A DNA stretch of 64,000 nucleotides from contig OU612074.1 of the NCBI GenBank assembly GCA_914767715.1, positions 2,061,501 to 2,125,500 on the forward strand. Reading direction: 5' to 3'. This DNA is from Membranipora membranacea. Taxonomy: Eukaryota; Bryozoa; Gymnolaemata; Cheilostomatida; Membraniporidae. Within the stretch, counting starts at the first letter, position 1, and every line of letters starts with the position of its first letter. The translations under genes were made by a program, and so were the position numbers. Below are positions 12,801 to 24,061 of this stretch, piece after piece. The notes beneath the pieces were generated by a model. It worked only from the letters and a program-made list of their open reading frames with translations, was not told where the DNA came from and searched no databases.

Positions 12801-14808
12801 AAATTTGTTTCACAAAACCAATCGTTACTGTTCAGCAATACTCTACTGCAGCCATCAATCAAAGACACCTTTTCAATCAGATATAAGTCAGTCAGAATCT
12901 CATCATATTACAGCCACACCATCTAAATATCCTGATTTGTATTTATCTTCGAGGAGACTGGTAAACTGATCAGATGATACAGTAAAGTGATAGGGTTGTG
13001 GTGATGAGATCAGCAAACAAATTCTCTGATATAGACCTTCATCACACCTTAGAGTTAGAGATCCAGTCTGTAACTCCTTGATCACACTTAGACAGACACA
13101 CAAAGATTGCTTACTGTTGATAAGGACAGAAAATGCTCATGAGAGGGGTGATGCAAAGTCTATGTACTCTGCCATCAAGGAAGCCACTGGGCCAGTGTCT
13201 CAATCTTGTTCTGTTCTAAAAAAGGAGGGATGGCTCAGTAATCACAGACAATACTAGCAAACAGATGGATTGAACACTATAGTGAGCAGTACTCTAGTGA
13301 AAGCACTGTCTGTGCTGACACACTGCAGGCACTTCCGAGTGAACAATCTCTGAGCTATCTAGACGAACCCCCGACTTCGACGAAGTAGTCACTACTGTGA
13401 TGAATCTGAAATGTAACAAAGCTGCGGGAGAAGATGCAATCCCAGGTGAACTGCTGAAAACAGGGATTATTGCTCTGGCAGTCCCACTTCACCATCTGGT
13501 TTCCTCCAAAACTTGTCCTCATCCGTCTTCATAAACTTGCGGAAGAGCTTTACCCAGAATCTCAATGTGGTTTCCGCCCTGGCAGATAGACGACTGACAT
13601 GATATTTTGTGTCCGCCAGCTCAAGGAGAAGTCCAGAGAACAGCGCCAGCCTGACCAAGGCTTTTGATGTTGTGGACCGGAATTCCCTATTCAAGGTACT
13701 GTCAAAGTCTGGATGCCCTCCGACTCTACATTCTCTCCTCAAATCATTCCATATAGGAATGAGAGGTAAGATCCAATACAATGGAGATGTATCTGACAGC
13801 TTTCCTGTCAACAGAGGTGTAAATCAAGGCTGCGTCCGGGCATCAACACTCTTCGGTATTTACTCTGCATATGTCTTCAGAATAGCATTTGCAAACGTCT
13901 CCAACAGAGCCGGAGTTTCTCTGCTGACCAGAGATGATGGGAATCTCTTCTCACTTGCCAGATTCAAAGCAAAATCCAGAGTAGAAGAGTGTATTTTTCG
14001 TGAATTTCTGTATGCTGATGATGCAGCAATCTGTGCAACCTCGGCAGATCAGTTACAGGAACTTCTTGATGGCTTTGCCTCTGCTTACCAGAAATTTGGT
14101 CTGACCATCAGCCTCAAGAAGACAGTCACTCTTTCAGTCAACCAAACCCATGAATTTCATGTAAATGAGAGAACACTCCAACATGTCAACTCATTCACAT
14201 ACCTGGGCTCAAAAATGACATCAAACCTCTGTCTTGACAAAGAACTCTCAACCAGATTGGGCAGAGCGGCCGCAATATTCGGTAAACTTGAGAAACCTGT
14301 ATGGAGAAACAAACACCTCACCACTGGAACTAAAGTCAGAGTCTATGAGGTCTGTGTTGTCAGTGTGCACCTACATGGATCAGCCTCTTGGACAACATAT
14401 CGCCGTCAAGAAGATCGACTCAGTGCTTTCCATACCAGGAATCCAGAGCCATCCTCGGTGTTACCTGGAAGGTCAAGATGACAAATGAAACCCTCTTCAG
14501 CATCACACACTCTCGTCCATTGTCAACCCCGCTGAAGTTTAACCGCTTTAGATGGACAGGTCATACTCACAGGATGTCCAGATCCCGCCTGCCCAACAAA
14601 CTGCTACACAGTGTGCTAAAGGAGGGAACTCGACCAATCGGAAGACCGCGTCTCCGCTATAAAGCAGCAATCTCCACAAGGGTGCCAAATGTGACCAAGC
14701 TGCCAACTTCGAGAAGCTCAAAAGAAGGCAAAACCGCCTTTCTACAACTGACTGATCCTCTTCCGCACAGTCGGCAACGACTGAAAGCTGCCTGAACCTG
14801 AACCTGAA
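9813..14808 (+). mobile_element. Non-LTR retrotransposon (RTE/CFDP2-like) with internal rearrangement
   Basis: The element is flanked by a 10-bp direct repeat CCCATCACGG (9803-9812 and 14809-14818) and ends in three CCTGAA units (14791-14808), as expected for target-primed insertion. After about 750 bp of untranslated sequence, the frame from 10561 encodes an APE-type endonuclease (start FGTWNVRT; later GDMNAR; end of domain SADCDTDHSLV). Frames at 11766-12068 and 12077-12354 continue into a reverse transcriptase (YRGISLL). The catalytic YADDA motif lies in the frame 13609-14481, and 14388-14795 carries a C-terminal GHTHRM...GRPRLRYK segment. Frameshifts and a stop show it is dead. Around 12355-13122 a foreign block interrupts it and part of the RT region is duplicated. 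Clade assignment is from motif resemblance only. Confidence 0.85.
12355..13122 (+). repeat. Captured copy of FARSB intron 7 inside the LINE
   Basis: This block closely matches 17933-19093 in the same orientation, including the minus-strand splice donor and the last few bases of exon 7. It lacks the 379-bp retroelement fragment found at 18629-19007 and an 8-bp piece near 12913. LINE sequence stops at 12354. On the far side (13122) the LINE restarts about 550 bp upstream of where it stopped, so the LINE region 11800-12350 is present twice, the second time with an internal deletion near 13506. The left junction shares TGG and the right junction a few bases with the LINE, hinting at microhomology. 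Confidence 0.8.
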
Positions 14809-14867
14809 CCCATCACGGTTGGGCACGGGCAGTTTTTAATACTGGGATGCCACCATAGACCTAGATA

Positions 14868-15335
14868 GGACATAATATCGAGCACAAGCATTGAGGCACT
14901 GAGGCATTAAATTGTTGGTGATGCTTGGACATTGAAGTTTGTAGCAGTTTTGGTGTTATCATTGACTTGCAGTCCACATTTAAGGTATTTTTGGATAGCC
15001 TGATTTATTTTGATCAGATTTTCAATTTGAAAATTGCATTACATTGCAGAGACAAAGCAGCTTGTCATGGTCAATTTGCTTTAAATTAAAGCATCAAACA
15101 TCTTTGTAAAGAAAAAAGAACATCAGATGGGTGAAATGATGCTGCTTATTGACAAGCAATTTTTTAAGTCAAAATCCGATCAAAATTGATCAAGTTACCA
15201 AGAGAAAAACTGGACTGTTGACTGCTAATCATGGATAGCCCCATTGCTACTACACAATCTAATACCGTCACCAACAACTAAGCGTCTTGTCTTGACATCA
15301 TTTGAGCACCTAAATTAGGGCAGGATCAAAATTAG
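14868..15335. mobile_element. Foldback MITE copy in intron 10 of the FARSB pseudogene
   Basis: This shows the same inverted-repeat ends as the element in NIP7 intron 3 (29211-29660): a TTGAGGCACT-like end, then a stretch resembling GTGTTATCATTGACTTG, mirrored near the other end as a degenerate copy. The orthologous intron of arm B holds the same element (about 58615-58950), so it was present before the duplication. Confidence 0.7.
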
Positions 15336-16000
15336 AAGCAATATTTGTCAAGTTGTCAGCAACCATTAAACTAGACCTGACAATCCAGCAATGTCTGCGA
15401 GCCACCATTTCAAACATCACCTATCAATTAAATCTTTGTGTGTCACACTGCATTTTACAAACATAGAAATCTCAATTACCTGTTCACCAGTAGTATTAGT
15501 TTTAGGCTGAGTTTTGACTATATTATCATATCCATAGGCTATTGCAACGTCCTCTACAATATCCACCATATGCATAACATCTGGTCTGGTGGGAGGGATC
15601 GTTGTAATAATAAACTCATTATCTTCCGGATCGATCTTAGCTTTCAGGCACATCTTAGATATGGACTCGGCTATAGTAGCAATAGGCTGACTGTCATAAA
15701 CAAGAGAGAAAGATCAGAGAGGGTAGAAGCTAGTATATTTATGTATGAATGCAGCATTATCCTTACATATAAATGTATATTATATTATATATATATATAA
15801 TATCATGTATTGATATAAACAAATGCTAGATTAGAAAATGTTAATTTATCTTATAATGTGGTTACAGAGCAGTATTATAGATCTGACAGGCCAACTTCCT
15901 GACCCTATACGTGTAACAAGATCTCTAATATAACTCATTCTGGCCTTCATATGAGAGCAATAATGGTTTACGATGACTCTGAGAAGACCTTAGTGGAGGA

Positions 16001-16445
16001 GGGGGGGGGGGGGAGCGTTAACACTTTGGATTTTAGTATAAAATGGGGTTTAGCCAGTTTCCTTATCTCACTTACTTTATGCCAATTTTGTTGTTTAGAG
16101 CAGGAGCGTAGACTATCTCATCTCTATAGGGGAGTACTGGATACTCTGTATACAGCCCTCCTGGGATATGACATCACCCTTCTCAACACTTTGTGACAAA
16201 AAATATGAAATCTCATCAGAAGGCAGAAATGATATAATTATCAAAACTCTGCAACATTGAGGACTATACATACAAAATGTCAAGAAAATTGATACCCTTT
16301 ACTATAATAACAGTGTCCAGGTGCTCAACCCTAAGCTTTGCCTGCGGGGGGGGGGGGGGAGGGGAGGTGGTGAATAAGCCAAAATACAACATAAGATATA
16401 TGTTTGATCATCATAACAATCCGGTTGGGTGGGGGGGGGGGGGGG
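16001..16445. repeat. Three long poly-G tracts flanking pseudogene exon 9
   Basis: Uninterrupted G runs lie at 16001-16013 (13), 16346-16359 (14) and 16431-16445 (15). Arm B has shorter C runs at the matching places for the first (57902-57908, 7) and third (57447-57457, 11), and nothing at the second. A further run at 6755-6768 (14) matches five C in arm B near 63305. Confidence 0.85.
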
Positions 16446-16834
16446 TTGCTGATAGTATGGGTCTTTCAATTGAAAACTGCCCAACTCGATATCTGATCGG
16501 TCTTTGCTTTGTGAGCGAGACCTGCAAAGGGTCCGGTTCCCCAATCTCTTACTGCTTGATGAACAATTCTGAGTGAATTTGCTGAATACAGAGGCGATGA
16601 GAGTGAGGATTTCGGGCTATGTGATTTGGCTCGGTAAGCTTCGCTCATTCTAAATGAAGACCCTTCAGATCAAACTATTTAACTCACGTGAAAGGTTCCT
16701 CACAGTATTCAATAAACATGCAGACTAATATAAATCTAAGGCTATCATAGCCTTAGTTAGATCTGTAGCAGTCATCTCTACGAACACATTTCTAGTATCC
16801 AGAGTTATCTTCGAGTGATCTCCTGTGTAATATG

Positions 16835-16930
16835 ATAATATATATGTATAATATAATAAGATATACGTATATAAATAACATAATATAATAAGATATACGT
16901 ATATAAATAACATAATATAATAACATATAC
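16835..16930. repeat. AT-rich tandem repeat of about 39 bp
   Basis: Units of ATAAGATATACGTATATAAA plus TAACATAATATA are repeated just outside exon 8 of the FARSB pseudogene. A partial unit recurs at 17220-17255. Confidence 0.8.
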
Positions 16931-16934
16931 GCAT

Positions 16935-17140
16935 TGAATTCCATATCTGGAATAGCATCATTAGCTTTCTTTTGCAAAACAATGGGCTTGCAAAAATAGC
17001 CAGTCCCTAGTAGCAATCTAGAAATGCCCTAATCATTGATACTGTAGGGGTATAATTACTGTTTGCAATTTTGTAAACAAGACAATTTCTCAGGCTAATT
17101 ATTCATGCTACTAGGGACAGCCAATCAGATAACAGTCAGA
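16935..17140 (-). repeat. Interspersed repeat related to 52745-52970 and 20657-20880
   Basis: The sequence from the start through CTAGAAATGCCC matches, with changes, the segment CCATATCTGGAATAGCATCA...CTAGAAATGCCC of intron 5 in both arms (20657-20880 on the other strand, 52745-52970). Here it is an extra copy in intron 7 of the pseudogene only. The family is unknown to me; a MITE is likely from its size. Confidence 0.6.
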
Positions 17141-17284
17141 TGGGTCCCTGTGTTTAGTGTCCTAACCGTATAACGCTATGACACTATTTCCATTCTAAGA
17201 GAAGAATCTAATTCAGTGCATATACGTATATAAATAACATTATATAATAACATATATTATATAAAAAAATGTAGGTTAAAATCG

Positions 17285-17419
17285 CAAGTTTGTCTCTGTC
17301 CAAAGACTGAGAAATACAGGTGTTTTATGGGCGCTGCCGCCTTTTCGGCGCCAAGTTGCTCTCAGTTTGCAGGCAGGTAGGAGCACACCTGGGGCGTCAA
17401 TTGAGCCCAGTAGTCGGTA
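17285..17419 (-). mobile_element. Body of a tRNA-derived SINE lacking its head
   Basis: The reverse complement reads CTACTGGGCTC-like, then GACGCCCCAGGTGTGCTC and AACTGAGAGCAACTTGGCGCC. It matches the arm B copy at 56681-56900 in the same intron (intron 7). Here the tRNA-like part is missing and the sequence runs into an AT-rich hairpin (17428-17489). Confidence 0.8.
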
Positions 17420-17427
17420 GATATATA

Positions 17428-17489
17428 TCAAAAAGCATTAAACATAGATATATATATATATATATATATATATGTTTAATGCTTTTTGA
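17428..17489. repeat. Perfect 19-bp inverted repeat with (AT)n loop
   Basis: TCAAAAAGCATTAAACATA at 17428-17446 is exactly mirrored at 17471-17489 around an alternating AT core. It replaces the head of the adjacent SINE, and arm B has only a plain (AT)n run here. Confidence 0.9.
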
Positions 17490-18628
17490 CACCCGGTATT
17501 TTTTTGTGAGGTCGCCTGTAACTGGTGACTTAACATATATAATAGTAAGGTAGCTACTTTTTCACGACCTGGTCATCGAAGAACCAGATTACTCAGTCAC
17601 ACTTCACAAGGTCATTAAGTTTAGTTGTCATGATTACAAAACCATCCAAATCTTAACGAGCTCTTTGCCTCCAGGAGAAAAAAATATTTCAAGAATAGAG
17701 AAATTTTTGAGGCATTTAGGCCCATTTTGAGAAGTAGATTTACAAAAGTTGACCACCATTGTAATAGCAATGAAATGAGGGCGATCATACGTTATCAATT
17801 ATTTGATTGCTGCTTTTCTGCAATAAACATTCTCTTGACTGAAAGAGAGGTAAAACATGTGATATTCCTTTGTGTTTGTGTGAACTTATTTGGCAGCATA
17901 TTAATTTAGGATCACGCAAAAATGATTGCACCTGGTCATATCTTTAGTCACAAGTTTCAGTTTTACATTTAATGACAACCTCTGAACCTTATAAGGGCAA
18001 AAATTGGTCAATAATAACCATTAAACCTGTATAAGACCTTCATAATCCCAATCTGGCCTAGGCTGGCTGTCTGCCCCAAACAGCCAGCCCAGGATATCCC
18101 AATAAAACAACATAATGATCCCCTCTGGGGACCTGTTACGGATGAAAATAGTGAGCGTTAATGCATATTCATAATAACTATGAAATTTTATGGGTTTTCG
18201 AAATTTACTAGCTGAAAAAGTGGTAGGCCTTGGCCCCCTGGCTCTAACTATGAATAATCCTCTGATTCTATTATATCCCTTTCAGGAGATGACAGACATG
18301 ACCATGATAAGGGGAAAAATATTAATTTGAAAATTGTCTTCTCCCTGATTTAAAGAGGACAACTCCTGAATCAGTCACAAATTTGTTTCACAAAACCAAT
18401 CGTTACTGTACAGCAATACTCAACTGCAGCCATCAATCAAAGACACTTTTTCAATCAGATAGAAGTCAGTCAGAATCTCATCATATTACAGCTGATGAGC
18501 CACACCATCTAAATATCCTGATTTGTATTTATCTTCGAGGAGACTGGTAAACTGATCAGATGATACGGTAAAGTGATAGGGTGGTGGTGATTAGATCAGC
18601 AAACAAATTCTCTGATATTGACCTTCAT

Positions 18629-19007
18629 TGTCTAAAAACCATCTATCCTAATCTAGAACACTACTCAGACAGACTAGCAGCAAGTGGTCTACCGACACTA
18701 GAGCAGTACATGAGTGATCTGAGTAGCGCATACAGCAGCAAGGTGATAGCTGATCCCAACCACTGGTTAGCTGACCTGATTCCACCGAGGCAATCCACTG
18801 TACGCAGACACTCAAGCAGACTACCAGATGTACTGATAAAACGATTCAAAACAGAATCCCTCTATAACACTGTGTTTTATAAATATGGAGTGTAGATTGA
18901 ACCACTGGAATCATCACACTAATGTAAAACATGTTCTGATACAAATGTTTTTTTCAAACAAACATTATTGAACGGTTCAATAAATATAATATCAAACAAT
19001 CAATCAA
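18629..19007 (+). mobile_element. 5'-truncated non-LTR retroelement 3' end
   Basis: This insertion is present in arm A only, within intron 7; arm B and the captured block at 12355-13122 both lack it. An open frame runs to a stop at 18893-18895 and encodes a C-terminal stretch with RRHSSRLPDVLIKRFKTES, which resembles reverse transcriptase tails of jockey/CR1-type LINEs. The 3' end carries CAATCAATCAA-type tail repeats. The identification rests on the tail, the truncation and this short resemblance. Confidence 0.6.
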
Positions 19008-21989
19008 ATCACACCAAGCAGTTAGAGACACAGTCTGTAACTCCTTGATCACACTTAGACAGACAGACACACAAAGATTGCTTACCGTTAATAATGGGTG
19101 GCATCGAGAGAACAACACCTTTGGAGTCATATATTACAGGATACACTGAACTGCTGTTAATTATGTGCAGATAATGCTTCAGTTGGTTATCTGTCTGAAA
19201 TCAGAGAATTATACAGGGTATTTATTTTAAAACTTTATTCAATATTCAATTTCATTAAAATCAAATATATTTGATTTATTGAATGAATTTTATTGACTAT
19301 GGAAAGATTTATGTGAGCATAGAATTAGAGACACAGGGATGACTTGGTTCTTGGAAGAAATCATGAGATTAGTGAACAAAATGTAGCACCTAAAACCGAC
19401 AACATCGATCACAAGTGATCGACAACGCCAATTAATATATAACAGCATTCCTGCCACCAGACTGTCCAACACGCAATAGGATCTCTGCCTTGAAGACAAG
19501 TTATCAGCTATTACGAAACATGGTGACATGCTGATGGAGAAGATATGTGGCAGCTTTGTAACCATAATCGAGATAATCATGGTTCCCTTTTTTTCCTTAT
19601 TGTGGGGTGTTGTAGATATGAGCACTCGCCCCATAGTGTATATAATAACTATATGACTCACACCCTGACACTGAGATTGATCTCTATTTTCTGACAGGCC
19701 TTTTCAACCTAAATCTGAACCAACGAATAATCTTGCATGGTATTCAACTCGCTACAGGTTAGTAGAAGATACCCACAAAAGTAAAACTTCTTACTAGTCA
19801 ACTGGTCGAATATGCCGCGTTTCTTTGTTATGAAGCATATTAGATCAGAAGCAGAGAAAACTCACAGAAAATAGATCCATGAGCTCAAAAGCTGTGTACT
19901 CTTTGTCTTTATTGAGAGGTTTGAACTTTATATCCTTAAGAGGCTTAGCTTTATAAGTGAATGGTCCAGTTATCGTGTCCAAGTCGTGTGTACCAATAAC
20001 CACTAGAGTTCTTTGTCTGAAAAAAAAAAGTAAAACAGTATTACATAACCATAGCAAAATTTGTTGTAATAACCATAGCAAAAATTGTGTATTTTGAGCG
20101 CCCCTGGGTCAGGGCAGCATATTAACTTTGAAGGACAATGCCCACCACATACAAGATACTTAACAGTCTTGTGTCAGCAAGAACTACTCTGTTCTTTTGA
20201 TGAGTGATACAGGTAAATGCTTTTAGTTAATTTCTTTACAATTTTTTATGTGTCCCTTGTTGGCCATTGTTTATACTAGGTAAAATATTAAATGACCCAA
20301 TCTAGCTTTTCAAGACAAGTTACGTGACCTACACGGAGCCAGCAATTTTTTTTGCAAAAACAAAATCTGGAGCATGAAACTTTATCTTATCTGTATCGGA
20401 TTTGATAGTAAAGAGTTATCTTCTACTGTTACTTTTAGCCTCTTTTGCTTATCAGTTGATACAGGGGCTGTGTCATTCTCCCTGACCAATATTACCATCA
20501 GAACCCTGAACTAAACTCGGAGTAATTGGACATGAGCAAATCAAAGTCATTTATGATCAAAAATCAGCCTTACGACATCATATTTATGGTTATGATAGCC
20601 TAGTTTATCAGTGATCTACATGCCCAGTCAGATCACAAGAGTCAGTATGCTACAGCGTGGATCATTTGGGCATTTCTAGAATGCTACTAGGGCCTTGCTA
20701 TTTTTTACAAGCCCTTTTTTTGCCAAGAGAAAGCCAATTGATGCTATTCCAGATATGGAGTTCACTGTCTATGAAATATTTGATATTATTGTTATGTAGG
20801 TGTCAGTCGGTCCCATTCTACAAACTATTAGGTCAGATTGAGGGTGTCTCAAAACCTGCCCTCGGAACTTAACAAAACAATGGAATAAACTGACTGTACA
20901 CATTTGGGAGAAGGTAAAACATCACAGGCCTTTCTTCTACTGAGATATGTGTTTGTCTGCATTCTAACATGACAAGACCTTACACTCCAACAAAGGACGG
21001 GGAAGGGGCGTCCGGGCTAGAGTCTTGGGGCTCAGACTGAGGATGCCCATTTGTGGGCTGTAAGCTCAGCTTGAAAACTTATTAATAATCTCAAACCTGC
21101 AGAGATTCTGATGAAGCTTATCCTGTAGTTCAATGAAGCTGGTGTATCTCTCCTGTGTAAACTTTATATTTCTGAGCACAGCAGCGACGGCATGCGGTCT
21201 AATGCTCTTAGTCTGTAATAATTATAAACATATATATGAAGAATTTATATGTTTTACATATGTTTATGATATGTTTACAGTACTCATGCACCAACTGATA
21301 TAAATGATTATTAATATATATATAACCATGTATATATATATATATATGTAACCATGTACAAATATATACATAAATGCATAATATATGTATATATATGTAT
21401 GTATGTATATATACATAAAAGGAGAGGAAATAATTGCTAGTAGAGGTACACTTATAAGGGATATTAGTTTAGCTCATCTAAATAAATGAGGAACTTTGGT
21501 GGAACAACCCACCGATGCATCGATGATAAGTTTCTCTTGTGGATTGCCACCCTTTGGTTCTCCAGCTTTATGAATAGGAGGCTGCATCCTAAAAATAAAT
21601 TAGAATCTTTACAAAGTCACGGACTCACAACTATAGCCAGAGCAATCCCGGCTACTTTTACCCTGTAGACAAAATATACAAAGCTGAAGTGTGGTTTGTC
21701 TTTGGATTTTACCATATTGAGTGTTCATGTTACAGAGTGAACTTTAACCGGCATTCACTGGAATACGGAGACAACACACATAATCTAGAATAAAAGAACA
21801 GACATCAGAACTAATTCAAGCCTGAGAACAATGGAGCAGGGAGTCAAAATTAACACTAGTGCCTAGCCTTGCCATGCGGCCATGACAAGGCTAACTAGTG
21901 TCAGCAAAAGGTATTTGTGTATTTGTATTATTCTTCAAGTCATTCAAATCATTTCAGTGTCTGAGCTAGAGTCAATGAATCGAGTAGGA

Positions 21990-23270
21990 CATGTACAACA
22001 TGTCTTACAGCACTCCTGTGTTGGATCAGACTAAGTAAGACTAAGTACCTAAACTTTGTCTTACATTGCAACATGGCTGCACCAACTTTTTTTTTCCAGT
22101 CACTATGTCATACATATCAGTTTCATATATAAGTATCACCTATGGCATAGTTATCCTTCAGCGCCCATAACATGCACATAAAGGATTATACGGAAGGAAA
22201 GTGAGATACTTTTCCACACAACCTGTAGTAATTAAATGTTATTACACCCAACCACAGCTTTCTTCATTGATAATTACTGAGTCATCATCATAATTACTGA
22301 ATGTTATTCTCAACTGTATTTATTCCGGTCATTATCTCCTCCAGCCAGTACAATAGCGCACTATTTAAGTTAAAACTTGGAAAAGGTGGCTGGCAAATAT
22401 TGCCATAGCTCTGGGAACAGGCGCATTCCAATGGACTGTCACTGACACACTGCTTCTTGGCATATTGGCTAAGATCAAAGTGGAGTCACTGCCAATTGGC
22501 GCATTAGTGCCTGTTTCAGTTTCTGGCAGCAATGAACTCCCTCCTCATTGCTGGCAGCTTGCTGCACACTTACGATTAGGAGGTCCCCCAAGGCCTCACC
22601 TCTAGGATGCATTCTAGTTTTCTAGGATGTATAACACTCTCAGTACGATGACTTCCGGCAACTTGCGTCCCTCTTTAGGGGCAGCCCACCATCTGTTTTG
22701 TCATAAACACGGCTGACACAGTTGGAAAACCCTGACTTGCCTTCTGGGATGTCGCTGGCTTAGTCGGAAAACCCATGACTGGTGGTATTCCACTACTTAT
22801 ATGGAGCACACATACAGATGGTTTACAGGCCATTACTACTAGCTTGCTCACTTAACTGACCTAAACAAGGAGTACTCACTTGCCTCTCACATGGTACTCA
22901 TATTGAACTCATGGACAGATGGTTTACAGGCCATTACATCTATCTATCTGAAGGCAATGAGGGAGTTCATTGCTGAAGGTTACTCATTATTCACACACTA
23001 TTGGTATCCATTCCAATCATAGCCTCACCCGGACCAAGGAGGAACTCCTTGCCTGGATATACTGGGACTGACAAGCAGTCGGCATCTATCTCTCTGGTAA
23101 TCATTTTACATCTACTCTACTACTGACCCTTATTATTAATTGTAGTATTCGTTTCATACTATACTTAGCATCGGGCTAAGTTGAACCAACCAATGAACTA
23201 AACCTTTAGTTCATTGGTTGAACCACCTTCCTTGTATTGCATTCAATCACGTATCACAGGAAGGAAACAG
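21990..23270. other. Arm A segment replacing FARSB exons 1-3
   Basis: Between the end of alignable intron 3 (about 21985) and the exon 1 remnant (near 23270), arm A has no counterpart of arm B exons 2 and 3. Besides the U2-like SINE, it holds a duplicated phrase ACAGATGGTTTACAGGCCAT (near 22810 and 22917) and a tail TTGAACCAACCAATGAACTA mirrored nearby (23180-23222). These point to a composite of mobile DNA, but I cannot name it. Confidence 0.5.
22450..22699 (+). mobile_element. SINE-like repeat with U2 snRNA-like head (copy 1)
   Basis: The 5' part reads TGCTTCTTGGCATATTGGCT then AAGATCAAAGTG, closely resembling the start of U2 spliceosomal RNA (GCTTCTCGGCCTTTTGGCTAAGATCAAGTG). About 200 bp of body follow, shared with the copy at 35843-36062, including ACGATTAGGAGGTC, CACCTCTAGGATGCATTCTA and TTGCGTCCCTCTTTAGGGG. 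It lies in the stretch of arm A where exons 2 and 3 of FARSB are missing. Confidence 0.75.
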
Positions 23271-23561
23271 TTGGGGTCTTGTAATCTAGGGCAAACCAGT
23301 CTACAGAATGAAAAAAATTGTCAGCTAGGACTAGGAGAGCATCATGGACATTGATACAGCTCTATTTCTATGTAGGTAGGAGAGTCAGGAATGAAAAACG
23401 TTGCCGAAGCAGCTTTCAGATTAGATCAGGATTTTAAAATCCTACACTGGCCAATCAAACAGGGTAAAATATGTGCATTGTCCAATCATCACTGTTGCAC
23501 TGTTATTAGCCTCAATTTCTTTTATGTGTTGAGAAGTACAGCATTTACCTCCCCACTATTA

Positions 23562-24061
23562 NNNNNNNNNNNNNNNNNNNNNNNNNNNNNNNNNNNNNNN
23601 NNNNNNNNNNNNNNNNNNNNNNNNNNNNNNNNNNNNNNNNNNNNNNNNNNNNNNNNNNNNNNNNNNNNNNNNNNNNNNNNNNNNNNNNNNNNNNNNNNNN
23701 NNNNNNNNNNNNNNNNNNNNNNNNNNNNNNNNNNNNNNNNNNNNNNNNNNNNNNNNNNNNNNNNNNNNNNNNNNNNNNNNNNNNNNNNNNNNNNNNNNNN
23801 NNNNNNNNNNNNNNNNNNNNNNNNNNNNNNNNNNNNNNNNNNNNNNNNNNNNNNNNNNNNNNNNNNNNNNNNNNNNNNNNNNNNNNNNNNNNNNNNNNNN
23901 NNNNNNNNNNNNNNNNNNNNNNNNNNNNNNNNNNNNNNNNNNNNNNNNNNNNNNNNNNNNNNNNNNNNNNNNNNNNNNNNNNNNNNNNNNNNNNNNNNNN
24001 NNNNNNNNNNNNNNNNNNNNNNNNNNNNNNNNNNNNNNNNNNNNNNNNNNNNNNNNNNNNN
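23562..24061. other. Assembly gap of exactly 500 N
   Basis: Sequence before the gap (GCATTTACCTC...) and after it (AATTAAGGTCATATTTAGAG...) aligns to adjacent bases near 49000-49030 of arm B. The true gap is therefore probably tens of bases or fewer, and 500 is a placeholder. Open frames crossing it are meaningless. Confidence 0.95.

Larger units (their letters stand above)
7419..23277 (-). pseudogene. FARSB pseudogene (phenylalanyl-tRNA synthetase beta subunit, arm A)
   Basis: Ten of the 15 exons of the arm B gene survive: exon 4 21513-21588, 5 21097-21212, 6 19866-20016, 7 19086-19194, 8 16688-16822, 9 16076-16188, 10 15480-15690, 12 8995-9087, 14 8159-8314 and 15 7419-7591. Damage seen directly: exons 2 and 3 are absent; exon 1 is reduced to a remnant in which the start codon position (23275-23277) reads ACC; exon 8 carries a 2-bp insertion producing a TAG at 16735-16737; exon 9 lacks 1 bp; exon 11 and exon 13 are deleted with their flanks; and the acceptor before exon 14 reads AA instead of AG (8315-8316). 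Loss of exon 13 (118 bp) alone would shift the frame. Exon 15 and its stop (7419-7421) are intact. No full-length synthetase can be made, although a transcript is possible. Confidence 0.93.

Noticed and set aside
12903-13103. Minus-strand frame resembling a small protein, with a similar plus-strand frame near 18581
   Set aside because: This is FARSB intron 7 sequence copied into the LINE; it has no coding support in either arm.
22450-22520. Possible U2 snRNA gene
   Set aside because: Only the first 30 or so bases resemble U2; the branch-point pairing region, Sm site and 3' stem loops are absent.
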